A stretch of 64,000 nucleotides of DNA from DATBVX01 sp963695985 (lineage in GTDB: Bacteria > Pseudomonadota > Gammaproteobacteria > Steroidobacterales > Steroidobacteraceae). The notes beneath the pieces are model-generated. The model saw only the letters and a list, made by a program, of their open reading frames with translations. It had not been told where the DNA came from and ran no database searches. The stretch is from positions 1 to 64,000 of the forward strand of contig CAVOIC010000003.1 of NCBI GenBank assembly GCA_963695985.1, read 5' to 3'. Positions 21,319-30,878 of the stretch are shown here, in pieces; position 1 is the stretch's first letter; each line of letters opens with the position of its first letter. The position numbers and the translations under genes were made by a program.

Positions 21319-22187
21319 GCGCCCCGAGCTTCGAGGCGCTTCGCTACGAGGTGGCGGACGGCGTCGCCACCGTCACCCTGAACCGGCCGGACAAGCTCAA
21401 CGCGCTCAACACCGTCATGCTGGAGGAGCTGCTCGCGGCCCTCGATCTCGCCGATGCCGACGACGGGGTGCGCGCGCTGATCGTCACCGGCGCGGGCCGC
21501 GCGTTCTGCGCGGGAGCGGATCTGTCCGGGGGCGGCAAGACCTTCGACCGCGTCGCCCGGGGCCGGGGCGAGGCGCCCGGGGCGCATCGCGACGGGGGCG
21601 GGCGCGTGACCCTCCGCATCTTCGACATGAAGAAGCCGCTGATCGCCGCCATCAACGGTCCCGCGGTGGGATTCGGCGTCACCATGACGCTGCCGATGGA
21701 CATCCGCATCGCGTCGACCGCGGCGCGGATCGGCTTCGTGTTCGCCCGCCGCGGCGTGGTGCCGGAGGCGGCCAGCACCTGGTTCCTGCCGCGCCTGGTG
21801 GGCCCGAGCCAGGCCGCGGAGTGGGTCTACACCGGGCGGGTCTTCCCGGCGGAGGAGGCGCTCGCGGGCCGGCTCGTGAGCCGGGTGGTCCCGCCTTCGC
21901 TCCTCCTGCCGGTGGCCCGCGAGCTGGCGCTCGAGATCGCGCGGAACACCTCCGCGATCTCGGTGGCGCTCGCGCGGCAGATGATGTGGCGGCTGCTGGG
22001 CGCCGATCACCCGATGGAGGCGCACCGCCTGGACTCGCGCTGCATGGACTGGACGGGCCGCTCGGCCGACGCCTACGAGGGCGTGACGTCGTTCCTGGAG
22101 AAGCGCCCGCCGCGCTTCACCCAGCGGCCCAGCACGGACATGCCGCCCTTCTATCCCTGGTGGCCCGAGCGCCCCTTCGAGCCCTGA
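21315..22187 (+). CDS. Enoyl-CoA hydratase/isomerase family protein
   Basis: An intact 290-residue crotonase-fold protein with GTG start at 21315 overlapping the regulator stop (GTGA). Landmarks: VTLNRPDKLNALN, the oxyanion-hole segment GRAFCAGADL, and AAINGPAVGFGVTM. A glutamate in VVPEAASTW corresponds to one usual catalytic position. The insert around residues 75-95 (glycine/arginine-rich) and the long C-terminal tail ending PWWPERPFEP are family variants. It would hydrate or isomerise acyl-CoA thioesters; the specific pathway is not visible. Confidence 0.88.
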
Positions 22188-22200
22188 GCCGCCCTCGGCG

Positions 22201-23364
22201 GTGAGCGCGTCCTCGCTGTCCGGCACGGTGCTGCTGTGCCTGGTCGTCTTCGCCAGCACGGTGTGCATCGGCGCGTTCGGCCCGCTGCTGCCCGAGATCG
22301 CGCGGGCGCAGGGCCTGCCGGACTGGCAGCTCGGCATCCTCGCCGGCTCCTTCGGCTTCGCGCGGATGGCGGCGGATCTGCCCGCGGGCGCGCTCGCCAC
22401 CCGCCACCTGGCCACCTCGCTCACGCTGGCCCCGGTCACGCTGCTCGCCGGGATGCTGCTGCTGTCCAGCGCGGGGCCGTTTCCGGTGCTGGTGCTGGGT
22501 CGGCTCCTGACCGGCCTCGCGCACACGCTGGTGATGGTCGGCAGCCTGACCGCGGTGCTGCAGGATCAGCAGGGCCCGCGCGCCTCCATGCGGCTGAACA
22601 CGCTCGAGTTCGCGGGCATGCTCGGCGTCCTCGGCGGGCTCGCGCTGGTCGGCCTGCTGCCGGAGCGCTGGCCCTGGAACCTGACCCTGCTGGCCGCCGC
22701 CGGGCCCGTCGTGGTCTCGCTGGCCGGCACGCTCGTGCTGACGCGCATGTTCCCGGGCCACCTCGCGTCCGCGCCGCCCGCCGCCGGACGGGCGTCCGCC
22801 AAGGGGGCGGCGCCGGCCCGGGCCGCGGCGCTGCCGCCGATCGTGCGGCTCATGTTCGCGCTCGGCGTGGTCATGGCGCTCGCCTGGTCCGCGGTGAGCC
22901 AGTTCGTGATCCCGCTGCGCGGGACGCGCGAGTTCGGCCTCGACCGCGCCGGCATCTCGGGCCTGCTCTCGCTGGCCCAGCTCGTGGACCTGATCGTGCT
23001 CCTGCCGGTGGGCTGGCTGGCCGATCGCATCGGCCGGCTGCCCGTGCTGACCGCGGTCGCGATCACCCTGGGCGTCGGGCTCTTCGCGGTGGGGCTCGGC
23101 TCGCTGCCGCTGCTCGTCGTCGGCTGCGCGCTCTTCGGCCTCGGGATGGCGGGCTGGATGCTGCCGCTCGGGGTCATCCGCGAGCACACCGACGTCGCCC
23201 GGCTCGGCTGGCGGACGGGTGTCTACCGCGTCGGCGTGGACGGGGCGATCTTCCTCGGCCCGCTGATCTGCGGCGTGCTGGGCCCAACCCACACTCCCAT
23301 CTTCATCGCGCTGGTGGGAGTGGCCGCCTTCGCGATCGCGGTGAGGCTGGGGCGGGGAAGATAG
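22201..23364 (+). CDS. Major facilitator superfamily transporter
   Basis: An intact 387-residue twelve-helix carrier starting at GTG 22201, 13 bases after the hydratase stop. Helix 1 contains VVFASTVCIGAFGPLLPEIA, with the MFS loop-2 motif degenerate (FARMAADLPAGALATRH). The second half repeats the pattern with GWLADRIGRLPVLTA, a good motif-A match. A central cytoplasmic loop of about 35 residues (rich in Ala/Pro) separates the halves. Substrate unknown. Confidence 0.85.
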   Translation: MSASSLSGTVLLCLVVFASTVCIGAFGPLLPEIARAQGLPDWQLGILAGSFGFARMAADLPAGALATRHLATSLTLAPVTLLAGMLLLSSAGPFPVLVLGRLLTGLAHTLVMVGSLTAVLQDQQGPRASMRLNTLEFAGMLGVLGGLALVGLLPERWPWNLTLLAAAGPVVVSLAGTLVLTRMFPGHLASAPPAAGRASAKGAAPARAAALPPIVRLMFALGVVMALAWSAVSQFVIPLRGTREFGLDRAGISGLLSLAQLVDLIVLLPVGWLADRIGRLPVLTAVAITLGVGLFAVGLGSLPLLVVGCALFGLGMAGWMLPLGVIREHTDVARLGWRTGVYRVGVDGAIFLGPLICGVLGPTHTPIFIALVGVAAFAIAVRLGRGR

Positions 23365-23369
23365 GTCGC

Positions 23370-23410
23370 CCTCACCCTACCCTCTCCCCGGAGGGGAGAG
23401 GGGGATGAGG
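23370..23410. terminator. Long palindrome between convergent genes, bidirectional terminator or dispersed repeat
   Basis: A 10-base perfect stem, CCCTCTCCCC (23380-23389) and GGGGAGAGGG (23393-23402), has a three-base loop. CCTCA (23370-23374) and TGAGG (23406-23410) extend the pairing. It fills the gap between the stops of the MFS gene (23364) and the oppositely oriented CDGSH gene (23421), ideal for terminating both. There is no T-run. The same palindrome type occurs as a dispersed intergenic repeat in many GC-rich bacteria. Confidence 0.65.
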
Positions 23411-23420
23411 AGTGACTTCG

Positions 23421-23609
23421 TCAGCCTTTGAACGCGATCTTCTTGTGGCCGCCGTCGCAGAACGGCTTGTTGGCCGAGCTGCCGCAGCGGCAGAGGAAGA
23501 TGGTGTCGCCGCCCTTGCCGGCGATGGCGTTGCCTTGGCCGTCCTGCATCTCACACTCGCCCTTCACCATCAGGGGGCCGTCGGTAATAACCTTCACGGT
23601 CACGGGCAT
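23421..23609 (-). CDS. CDGSH iron-sulfur domain protein
   Basis: A 62-residue protein with a single CDGSH zinc-finger-like motif: C-x-C-x2-S-x3-P-x-C-D-G-x-H, seen as CRCGSSANKPFCDGGH. This binds a redox-active, pH-labile [2Fe-2S] cluster through three cysteines and one histidine. The mature N-terminus (VKVITDGPLMVKGECEM) is the typical bacterial form. ATG at 23609; the stop faces the hairpin. Cellular role (redox or iron sensing) is inferred from the family only. Confidence 0.9.
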   Translation of the reverse strand: MPVTVKVITDGPLMVKGECEMQDGQGNAIAGKGGDTIFLCRCGSSANKPFCDGGHKKIAFKG

Positions 23610-23650
23610 CGTTTCACCTCATCGTCATGATCGAGCTACCGCGGGCCGAG

Positions 23651-23656
23651 TATACT
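23651..23656 (+). promoter_or_regulatory. Possible -10 element before the HD-domain gene
   Basis: TATACT lies 10 bases before the ATG at 23667, following GAG. It is the best AT-rich hexamer in the divergent gap between the CDGSH gene and the HD gene. No -35 match is clear. Confidence 0.3.
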
Positions 23657-23666
23657 CCAGGTCGAC

Positions 23667-23922
23667 ATGGCGGCCGAGCCTCCGGGGATGACCGATCGCC
23701 TCCTCGACGCGATGGCGGGCTCCGCCGCGCGCCGCTACGGGGCCGAGCGCGTCTCCGAGCTGGCCCACGCTCTCCAGTGCGCCGAGCTGGCCCGGGAGGC
23801 GGGGGCGGACGAGGAGCTGACGCTGGCGTGCCTGCTCCACGACGTGGGCCGCTTCGCGGTGGACCAGGCGCTGATCTTCGATCGCGTCGGCGGCGGGCGC
23901 GCGGGCGGCCGCGGCCATCACA
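23667..23922 (+). pseudogene. HD-domain protein, 3' end lost at the composition junction
   Basis: The first 85 or so residues belong to a small HD-superfamily metal-dependent phosphohydrolase/oxygenase of the type found near phosphonate genes: a first histidine in LAHALQCAELA and the HD pair in CLLHDVGRFAVDQ, followed by FDRVGGG and GHH. Normal members continue with about 100 more residues including further metal ligands. Here similarity stops at the GHHSA region (about 23,920) and the open frame continues into unrelated sequence for a nucleotide-sugar epimerase. This truncation coincides with the base-composition switch. Confidence 0.75.
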
Positions 23923-23935
23923 GCGCGAAAGATGT
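23905..23935. other. Composition and gene junction (probable assembly misjoin)
   Basis: To the left, third codon positions are nearly all G or C and genes are Rokubacteria-like. To the right, AT-ending codons appear at once and genes are gammaproteobacterial-like. The open frame crossing this point is an N-terminal HD-domain fragment fused to the C-terminal fragment of a PF02719 sugar epimerase/dehydratase. Both parent genes are cut mid-domain. There is no repeat, transposase or att-like sequence here to explain a natural insertion. Confidence 0.7.
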
Positions 23936-24324
23936 CGCTGTCGCATTTCTACGACTCCACCAGCTTCGAACTATGCGCTACGATGACCCCGAGTCGGCGA
24001 TTCGCGCGGTGGGGCGCGATCTCGAACGACGGGGTTATCCACTACTGCTCACGCCTCTCGATACGAGTGGCGAGAAGCCTTTCGAGGAGTTCGTTGCGGC
24101 AGGGGGAAACCGCAGTCGAAAAGGGATTTCGCAGCTTGCTGTCGATCGAGTATCGCGGTATGCGGGACCCTTCGTCGCTGGTTTCTACGCTTGACGCGCT
24201 GCGCGAGCTGGTGCAGCGAAGCGCCCCTCCTGTCTCGAAGGAAGCTCTGGTGAGACTGGTGGGTGCAGTCGTGGATGAGTTTGCTCATGTCGAGACAGGC
24301 CGCAGGCTTGATGAGCGGCTCTGA
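23923..24324 (+). pseudogene. Nucleotide-sugar epimerase/dehydratase (PF02719-like), C-terminal fragment
   Basis: About 130 residues of the end of a polysaccharide-biosynthesis SDR. Recognisable family blocks are FYDSTSFEL, then YDDPESAIRAVGRDLERRGY, TPLDTSGEKPFEEFV and the characteristic C-terminus EFAHVETGRRLDERL (compare the usual DFxHKETGKYLDGxM ending). Single-base shifts lie near 23,975 and in a G-run near 24,105. The catalytic N-terminal Rossmann region is absent because the gene begins at the junction. The intact gene would make a UDP-sugar intermediate for the locus that follows. Confidence 0.7.
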
Positions 24325-24385
24325 GTGGTGGAGCGCATAGGTGGCGGCCGAAGCGGGTGGCCACATTCGGACTGTGAGGTTCTCA

Positions 24386-25537
24386 ATGATGTCTTCCAGA
24401 ATTTTTCGACATGTCTTGGTCGTTGCCACGCTGGCTGCGGCGGCGGCAGCCAACGCACAGGTTACGAGCATTCAGGGCAGCGTCGCGGACGGTCAGCAGA
24501 TCTCGCTGATCGGCTCGAACTTCGGCACCAAGCCGAACGGCGCGAAGCCTTACGCGTTTTTCGACTTCGGACGTGGCCAGGCCGCGGCGACGCCAACAGC
24601 CGCACCGCATGGGGCGCGCCTGATAGGGGCGTGCTCGATAGTCCGCCCGTGGCGTCCGGCTCGACGCGCGCATGGAAGTATCGCATCGGCACTGACAGGT
24701 TTGACGTGTACTCGGGCGATGGTTCTCAGAGTCCCGGCGGCTCCGGTACGCGTTTCATTCCGAAGCCGCAGGGGCGCGATCTCTATGCTCTTCTGATCGG
24801 ATGTATTTCAACTGGAATGGCACGGATGCGTACGCAAAGCAGTCCGACTGGAACTTCGAAGGGTTTCCGCATCTGGGGCGACACCTCGAACAATAACATC
24901 TACATGCCCGGCTACGGACAGGTGAGCGATGCGAGCGGTGACCCGCGTGCAGTCATGGAGTACACCGGGACGCCGGGTCATGATGTGATCTATCCCGTCC
25001 CCAGACGCCGTACATGGTCTGCGCAAGAACGAATGGAAGGTGGAGGAGCTTTTCCTGCGTCAGTCATCGTCGAACGGTGTGGGCGATGGCTCGTGGCGCA
25101 TGGCCTCGAACGGCCGCAGTTCCGGCTCCATCCAGAATCTGGTCACGTCCTCGTCGAGCTACCCTAGCCGCTTGCAGAATCTTTACTGGCACCAGGACGA
25201 GCGCGTCGGCTTCGCTGCGGGTGACGGCAAGTTTTTCGCCTACGACGTGGTGTACATCGACGACTCCTTCGCCCGCGTCGTCGTGACGGGCAGCCCAACG
25301 TGGAATGACGGTGCCGAGACGGCTCTGGAAATCCAGGTGCCAGTGTCCTGGAGCGCGAACCGCATCGACGTCGTCCTCCGCAAAGGTGCGCTCGGCTCGT
25401 TGAGCGGCAAGTACGTGTACGTCTTCAACGCGAGCGGCAACCCGGTCTCGACCTCGGGCTTCCCGCTGGCTGGTGGCGGTGCCGCACCACCCCCGCCGGT
25501 CCAGCCAAACGCGCCGACCGAGGTCAAAGCGCAGTAG
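24386..25537 (+). CDS. Secreted beta-sandwich protein with N-terminal IPT/TIG-like segment (frameshifted)
   Basis: ATG 24386 opens a Sec signal peptide (hydrophobic core HVLVVATLAAAAAA, cleavage expected near NAQ). An IPT/TIG-like strand pattern follows (SIQGSVADGQQISLIGSNFG). Later blocks are KGFRIWGDTSNNNIYMPGYG, GDGSWRMASNG, LYWHQDERVGFAAGDGKFF and a final Ig-like domain ending with GGGAAPPPPVQP. The aromatic-rich central part resembles the jelly-roll fold of polysaccharide lyases or lectins, but I cannot assign a family. Frames change near 24,600, 24,790 and 25,020. Its position in a polysaccharide locus suggests binding or trimming of the exported polymer. Confidence 0.6.
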
Positions 25538-25649
25538 GAGCGGGCGCAGTACACTAACGCCGCGCGCAACGGATGGGCCGTTCCGCCGCGGGCCGCCACG
25601 ACTCAGGGTACGCCTGCGTACAGAATTGCTGCTCGGCGCGAGATGATCG

Positions 25650-26388
25650 ATGGCTTCCACGCTGGGTATCCTGCGTCGTATCGCTGCGTTTCTTCCTCAA
25701 AGTCTGCAGCACTCCGCCCGCCGCGCCTGGCATTCACGTCAGGTCCGGCTCGGGCATTTCATTTCAGGTGAGCCCGAGTTCGCGCTTCTCGGGCAATTCG
25801 TCCGGCCCGGCGATTCGGTCATCGACGTCGGCGCGAATGTGGGGCACTACACGGTGAGGCTCTCCCGGCTCGTCGGTCCGCAGGGCCGGGTCTTCGCGTT
25901 CGAGCCGGTGCCGGCGACGTTCGAAGTGCTCGCGTCCAATTTGCGCTCGGCGGGCTGCGAGAACGTCACGCTCTTCAACACCGCGGCTTCGGCTGTTACA
26001 AATTTGGTGTCGATGACGGTGCCGAGGTTTCCGGACGGCCTTGCCAACTATTATCAGGCGAGCATTGGAACGGCCGCGCCCGGGCAGAGCGCCATTCGGG
26101 CGCTCGCGATTCCAATCGACGGGCTTGGTATTCCCTTCGCATTTCCCTGATCAAGATCGACGCGGAGGGGCACGAGCTCGATGTGCTCAGGGTCTGCGGC
26201 AGACGCTCGTTTCCCATCGCCCGAAGGTGATTCTCGAGTCGAGCGGGCAGTCTTCCATTGACTTCCTCAGCGGCCTGGACTTCCGTTTTACCCGGTTGCA
26301 GAACTCGCCGAACGTCATTTGTATCCCCGCAGAGCTCGCCGAGGAGTCCCCGCCGATCGCGGCGGGCCGGAAAATAGCCAATACTTGA
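25650..26388 (+). CDS. FkbM-family SAM-dependent methyltransferase (frameshifted)
   Basis: A methyltransferase of about 245 residues. Motif I is VIDVGANVGHYTVRLSRLVG, followed by VFAFEPVPATFEVLASNL (acidic SAM ribose ligand) and the FkbM signature LIKIDAEGHELDVL. Two single-base losses near 26,140 and 26,175 split the C-terminal part, which finishes with NSPNVICIPAE. FkbM enzymes O-methylate sugars or polyketides; here a glycan hydroxyl is the likely target. Confidence in the family is high, in the substrate low. Confidence 0.85.
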
Positions 26389-26507
26389 GCTGTTTCCGGA
26401 ATCGGCTCCGCAAGATGGGTAAAGTGTGCACGGCTGCCGTTCACGGCATGCTCTAGAATGACCTTCAACGAACCAGAAGTGACGCGCCGGGCGCCGTCGG
26501 TCCGTTC

Positions 26508-28378
26508 ATGTGCGGCATAGCCGGTATCGTCGGAGAAGGGGCCGGCCGTTACGGCGATCGTCTGGTTCCGATGCTGGATGCGATCGCCCACCGCGGTCCG
26601 GATGGCGATGGCGTCTGGCAATCGCCGCAGTGTCTTCTCGGACATCGACGCCTGTCGATCATCGATCTCGCGGGTGGCGCCCAACCGATGCGCGACGAGG
26701 AAACGGGCACAGTCCTCACCTTCAATGGCGAGGTGTACGGCTACCGCGAGCTGCGGGCGCAGTGCCACGGCTACCCCTTCCGCACGTCCTCTGATACCGA
26801 GGTCATTCTTGCGCTGTACCGCCGGCACGGCGCCGACTTCGTGCGGCACCTGCCGGGCATGTTCGCGTTCGCGCTGTGGGACCCGGGGAGCGGCTGCTTC
26901 TGTGCGCTCGCGATCGCTTTGGTGAGAAGCCGTTTTACTACGCGACTACTAGTTCCGGCCTGGTTGTGTTCGGCTCCGAGATCAAGGCGATCGCCGCAGC
27001 GGATCTTTGCCCGCTGACGGTGAGCCCGGCGGCGCTCGAGCAGTACTGTCGGCGGCACTATGTGCACCCGAAAGAGTGTATTTATGAGGAAGTGCGCACT
27101 CTCCCTCCGGGGCACTTACTTACGTTCAGCGACGGAACCGCGCGTGTCCATCGCTACTGGTCCGCGCCGCCCATCGACGCGAATGTCACGCTCGAGGACG
27201 CTACGGCTGAATGCCGGCGATTGGTAAAGCAGGCTGTGTCGCGACAGCTCGTGGCGGACGTTCCCGTCGGACTGTTTCTGAGCGGCGGGCTCGACTCGTC
27301 CACCGTGACAGCCGTCGCCGCCGGACTCGGCCCCGATCTTCACACGTTCGCATTTGACGTAGCTGGTGGCATCGGGGAGCTGCCCTTCGCGCGTGACGTC
27401 GCGACGATGCATGGCACGGTGCATCGGGAACTCGGTGTCGGCAGCTTCGATATCGCTACCGAGGCAGAGCGCCAGGCACACGTGTTCGATGAGCCAGTCG
27501 GCGATTCCTCCGCGATACCGATGTTCCTTATGGCCCGCGAGGCTCGCCGTCACGTGAAGGTCGCTCTGACCGGCGATGGTGGTGATCGAGCTGTTCGGCG
27601 GCTACAGCTGGTATCAGCCGCTGACGTTCATGCATTCGCATCGCGACGAGCATGCCGCGCACCGCTTCATGATCCGCCTGTAGATTGCGCTGCGGCGCAG
27701 CTCGGCCTCGAGAGTGCGCACGAATTGGGCGGAGTCCAGCGGCCTCGCGCTCATTGGCTGATTTTCCAACGGTTCTGTCCGCCCACGAGGCGCAGCTTCA
27801 GCTTATCTCCGATGCCGCCCTCGAGCAGCTCGGGCTCGGTCGCGCGTGGCGCGCGATCCTTGGGCTGAGATCGGCGCGACCTATGGCTCCGGCATTGCGG
27901 GCGCGCTGCTTCGCGGATGCCCTCGATTACATGCCCGGGGATATTCTGGTGAAGACGATCGCACTTCGATCGCCAATCGCCTCGAGTTGCACGCTCGTTC
28001 CTGGATGTGCAGCTCGCCGATTTCCTGCTTTCTCTGCGCCGTCGATCAAAGTCGGCAATTCGCGCGACAAGGTTCTGCTGCGTGCAGCATTCGCCGAACA
28101 GTCGCCGCCATCGGTACGCGCTCGGCGTACAGGGCTTTCGCGGCCCTCTCAGAGCGTCGCTGCGGAGCCTCGCGTGAGGGCTCTCGCCGCCGATGTGCTT
28201 CGTACCCGCTCGAGTGCGCTTGTCGATCGCTCGACTATGCGGCACACAACGACTGTTGAGCGACACTACGCCGTTGGTGCGGTGGGGGCCTGCTCATGCT
28301 GGGACTTTCGGCGAACGCGCGCCCTCGCGCTACTGCACGTCCATGTCTCAGTTGGAGCCGACGGCCGCATATCGGTGA
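26508..28378 (+). CDS. asnB: Asparagine-synthase-type glutamine amidotransferase (frameshifted)
   Basis: The mature nucleophile Cys follows the initiator (MCGIAGIVG). The glutaminase domain continues with HRGPDGDGVW, RLSIIDLAGGAQPM and TFNGEVYGY. The synthetase domain has the ATP pyrophosphatase loop LFLSGGLDSS and the conserved GDGGDELFGG block. The C-terminal YMPGDILVKTDR and DKVLLRAAF blocks are present but spread over three frames, with shifts near 26,880, 27,590, 27,690, 27,860, 27,960 and beyond. Members in exopolysaccharide loci amidate sugar acids or related carboxylates rather than making free asparagine. The 3' end near 28,378 is uncertain. Confidence 0.82.
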
Positions 28379-29683
28379 CGCAGCAGTGCTACCACCCCGG
28401 AGCCGCGGTGGTATGGCGAGCTCAAGGGACGCGACGTCGTTATCATCTCGCCGCAATACTGGGGCGGGCTATGGGTTAGCAAGCATTGGATCGCGTATGA
28501 GCTGTCCCGCTGGCTGCGAACGTTCTTCATCGAGCCGAGCGTGTGGGCGGGCGGTGTTCTGCGTCATCCGTGGAATTTTCGCAGCCACTTCGGACGGCTC
28601 TTGTGCCCGTTGAGACGCATCGACAGTCGCCTGCACGTCTGAGCCCCCGCTTTTGGCCGCAATGGCTCGAACGCCACGGAGAGAAGGCGACTAACGAGCG
28701 CACTCTCAGAACGCTGGCCCGCCTCGGCGTCCGGCGTCCCGTCGTTCTCAATTTCGGGCCAACGTCGACGCTGATCGAGCGTCTCGACGGCGCGCCTACT
28801 GTGTACTACTGCGTCGATCCGTTTTTCCCGAGCCCTGGACACGAGGACGATGAGGCGCGCACCTGTGCGGCCAGCGATCTGCTCTACGCCGTGTCGATGC
28901 CTATCGGGTCCACCTGTCGTCCATCACGAACGGGAAGACCGGTGCAGGTGATTCCGCATGGTTACTCGTTCGAGCACGCGCGACGGATAGCGGAAGCACC
29001 TCCGCCATGACGTGCCCGCCGGAGCTTGCACTCGCTGGCCCGACCGATCCTCGGGTTTGTCGGGCTCCATTCACGATGCCAATGTCGACCTCGAGCTCGT
29101 CGAACGCGTGTCGGCGGCCTATCCCGGCGCTAGCATCGTCATGATCGGCCCCTACGAGAACAATCCGCTCGGCACGAATCTGTCGCCGGGGGCGCTGAAG
29201 CGTCTGCGCGCGCTGCCGAACGTTTAGTTGCTCGGGCCGCGGCATTTTCTCGAGGTGCCACGCTACGTGAAGCACTTCGATGTGTGCCTCGTCATCGTCA
29301 ACGTGCGTGAGTTTGACGAGTCCGCCAAGACGAGCCGGCGTACGCTGTTCAAGTGGCTGGCGTATCTGTCGATGGGCAAGCCCGTCGTGGCCCCGCTTGT
29401 TCACGAAGCTCGGCGCATAGCGAACCTGGTCTATCTCGCCAGCGACCCTGACGACTACGTCGCTGCCATCGGTCGCGCGCTGGTGAAGACGGCAGCTCTG
29501 CAGGGGCAACGGATTCAATACGCGTCGCAGTTCTCGTTCAGCAAGACGCTGGATGCGATCGCAGCGCCGATCGCACGGCACCTGCGCGAGCGAGCACGTG
29601 ACGAAGCTGCGCATACTCCTGGTCGTGCGCTGGCCGGTTGGCGGGATCCGCACGTATCTCAAGTACGTGTACGGCTCGCTTGA
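28343..29683 (+). CDS. Glycosyltransferase, TuaH/GT4-like (frameshifted, one in-frame TAG)
   Basis: Reading across frames gives GRDVVIISPQYWGGLWVSKH near the start, VLNFGPTSTLIERL, VYYCVDPFFPSPGHED, then VQVIPHGYSF and a C-terminal domain with FDVCLVIVNVREFDES and KTLFKWLAYLSMGKPVVA-like sequence (K-x-x-E replaced). This is the GT-B layout of TuaH-like transferases, using an NDP-sugar donor in the cytoplasm. A TAG at 29225-29227 interrupts LPNV-LLGPRHF, where glutamine (CAG) would fit. The start is ambiguous (ATG 28343 or GTG 28375). The end may be the TGA at 29,599-29,601 overlapping the next GTG, rather than the present-frame stop. Confidence 0.7.
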
Positions 29684-30777
29684 GCGATCGCGCTATCACG
29701 TCGTGCTCATCGCCGCGCGCACCGAGGAGTCCACCACGCTGCGCGCCGACCTGGGCGGTTTGCTCGCGGACTATGTCGAGATCGAGGAAGGAGTCTCACC
29801 CATCTACTGGATTCGTGCGGTCTGGAATCAGGTGCGCGGCAAACGGTTCGACGTCGTCCACTCTCACGGTTTTACGGCGGCGTTGCTCAGCATGCCGGCT
29901 GCGCGCCTGGCGCGGGTGCGCCACATCTGCACGCTCCACGAGACGCTGCACGCGCGGCAGTTCGCAGGGTGGAAAGGGCAGGATGCACCTTCTGGCGCTG
30001 CGAGCCGCGCTGCCACGCGTCGATGTCATACAGACGGTCAGCAGGGACGCCAGGGAGAATCTCCTGCAGTTCATTCCGGCGCTGCGCGGTCCGCGCCGGG
30101 TGGTCGTTACCATTCGCAATGGCATCCGCCCGGAGCTGTTCGAAGCTCCCCAGCGACGCGATCTGCGTGGCGAGCTGGGTATCGATGCCGGCACGTTCCT
30201 CATCGGGTTTTTCGGCCGTTTCATGTCGCCCAAGGGCTTCCGCTACCTGATCGACGCAATGGCGATTCTCACGCAGGAGCTGCACCCGCCGCGCAGGCCG
30301 CTGGTGCTGGCCTTTGGCGTCGGCGGCTTCGTGCGTGAGGAACAGGCGGCCATCGCAGCCCGCGGCCTGACGGAGTCGTTCCGCTTCATGCCGTTCGTTG
30401 CCGACATGGCCAGCAATCTTCGCGGCGTGGACGTGGTCGCGATTCCGTCATTGTGGGAAGCGTGTCCGCTTCTGCCGATGGAGGCCATGGCGGTGGGCGT
30501 GCCCGTCATTGGATCGAACTGTGTCGGGCTGCGCGAGGTGCTCGAGGACTCGCCGGCAGTGGTGATTCCCGCGGCCGATGCACGCGCGCTCGCAGACGCC
30601 ATCCTCGCACAGATGCGGGACCCGCAACCTCGGGAAGCGGCAGCCGCAGCCTTTGCTGCCGAGGCACGCACGCGCTTCGACTGCCGCACGACGAGGCGCC
30701 TGCTCGAAGGCTTGCTGTGGGAAGGGTTCGCGGTTGACTCGCAGCAGGAGCCACCGGGAACGCCTGATCGATCCTGA
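29598..30777 (+). CDS. Glycosyltransferase family 4 (one frameshift)
   Basis: A GT4 enzyme of about 392 residues starting at GTG 29598. N-terminal domain: LRILLVVRWPVGGIRTYLK (donor/acceptor loop GGI), then FDVVHSHGFTAALLSMPA. C-terminal domain: FLIGFFGRFMSPKGFRYLI and the E-x7-E motif in SLWEACPLLPMEAMA. One base shift near 29,985 separates the domains. Such retaining transferases add sugars to a growing lipid-linked glycan on the cytoplasmic membrane face. Acceptor and donor cannot be told. Confidence 0.87.
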
Positions 30778-30878
30778 AGGCGGGGCGAGCGTTTCGATCT
30801 GCCTCCGTAGCGCTTCAGCCGACCGATTATTGATCTTACCGTTGAAGACCACTGCGACCGAGCGATTGCTTTGGACAT

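Noticed and set aside
23370..23410. CRISPR repeat
   Set aside because: A single palindrome, not repeated with spacers.
24386..25537. PEP-CTERM sorting signal in the secreted protein
   Set aside because: The C-terminus is Pro/Ala-rich and lacks the VPEP motif followed by a membrane helix and basic tail; no exosortase gene is visible.
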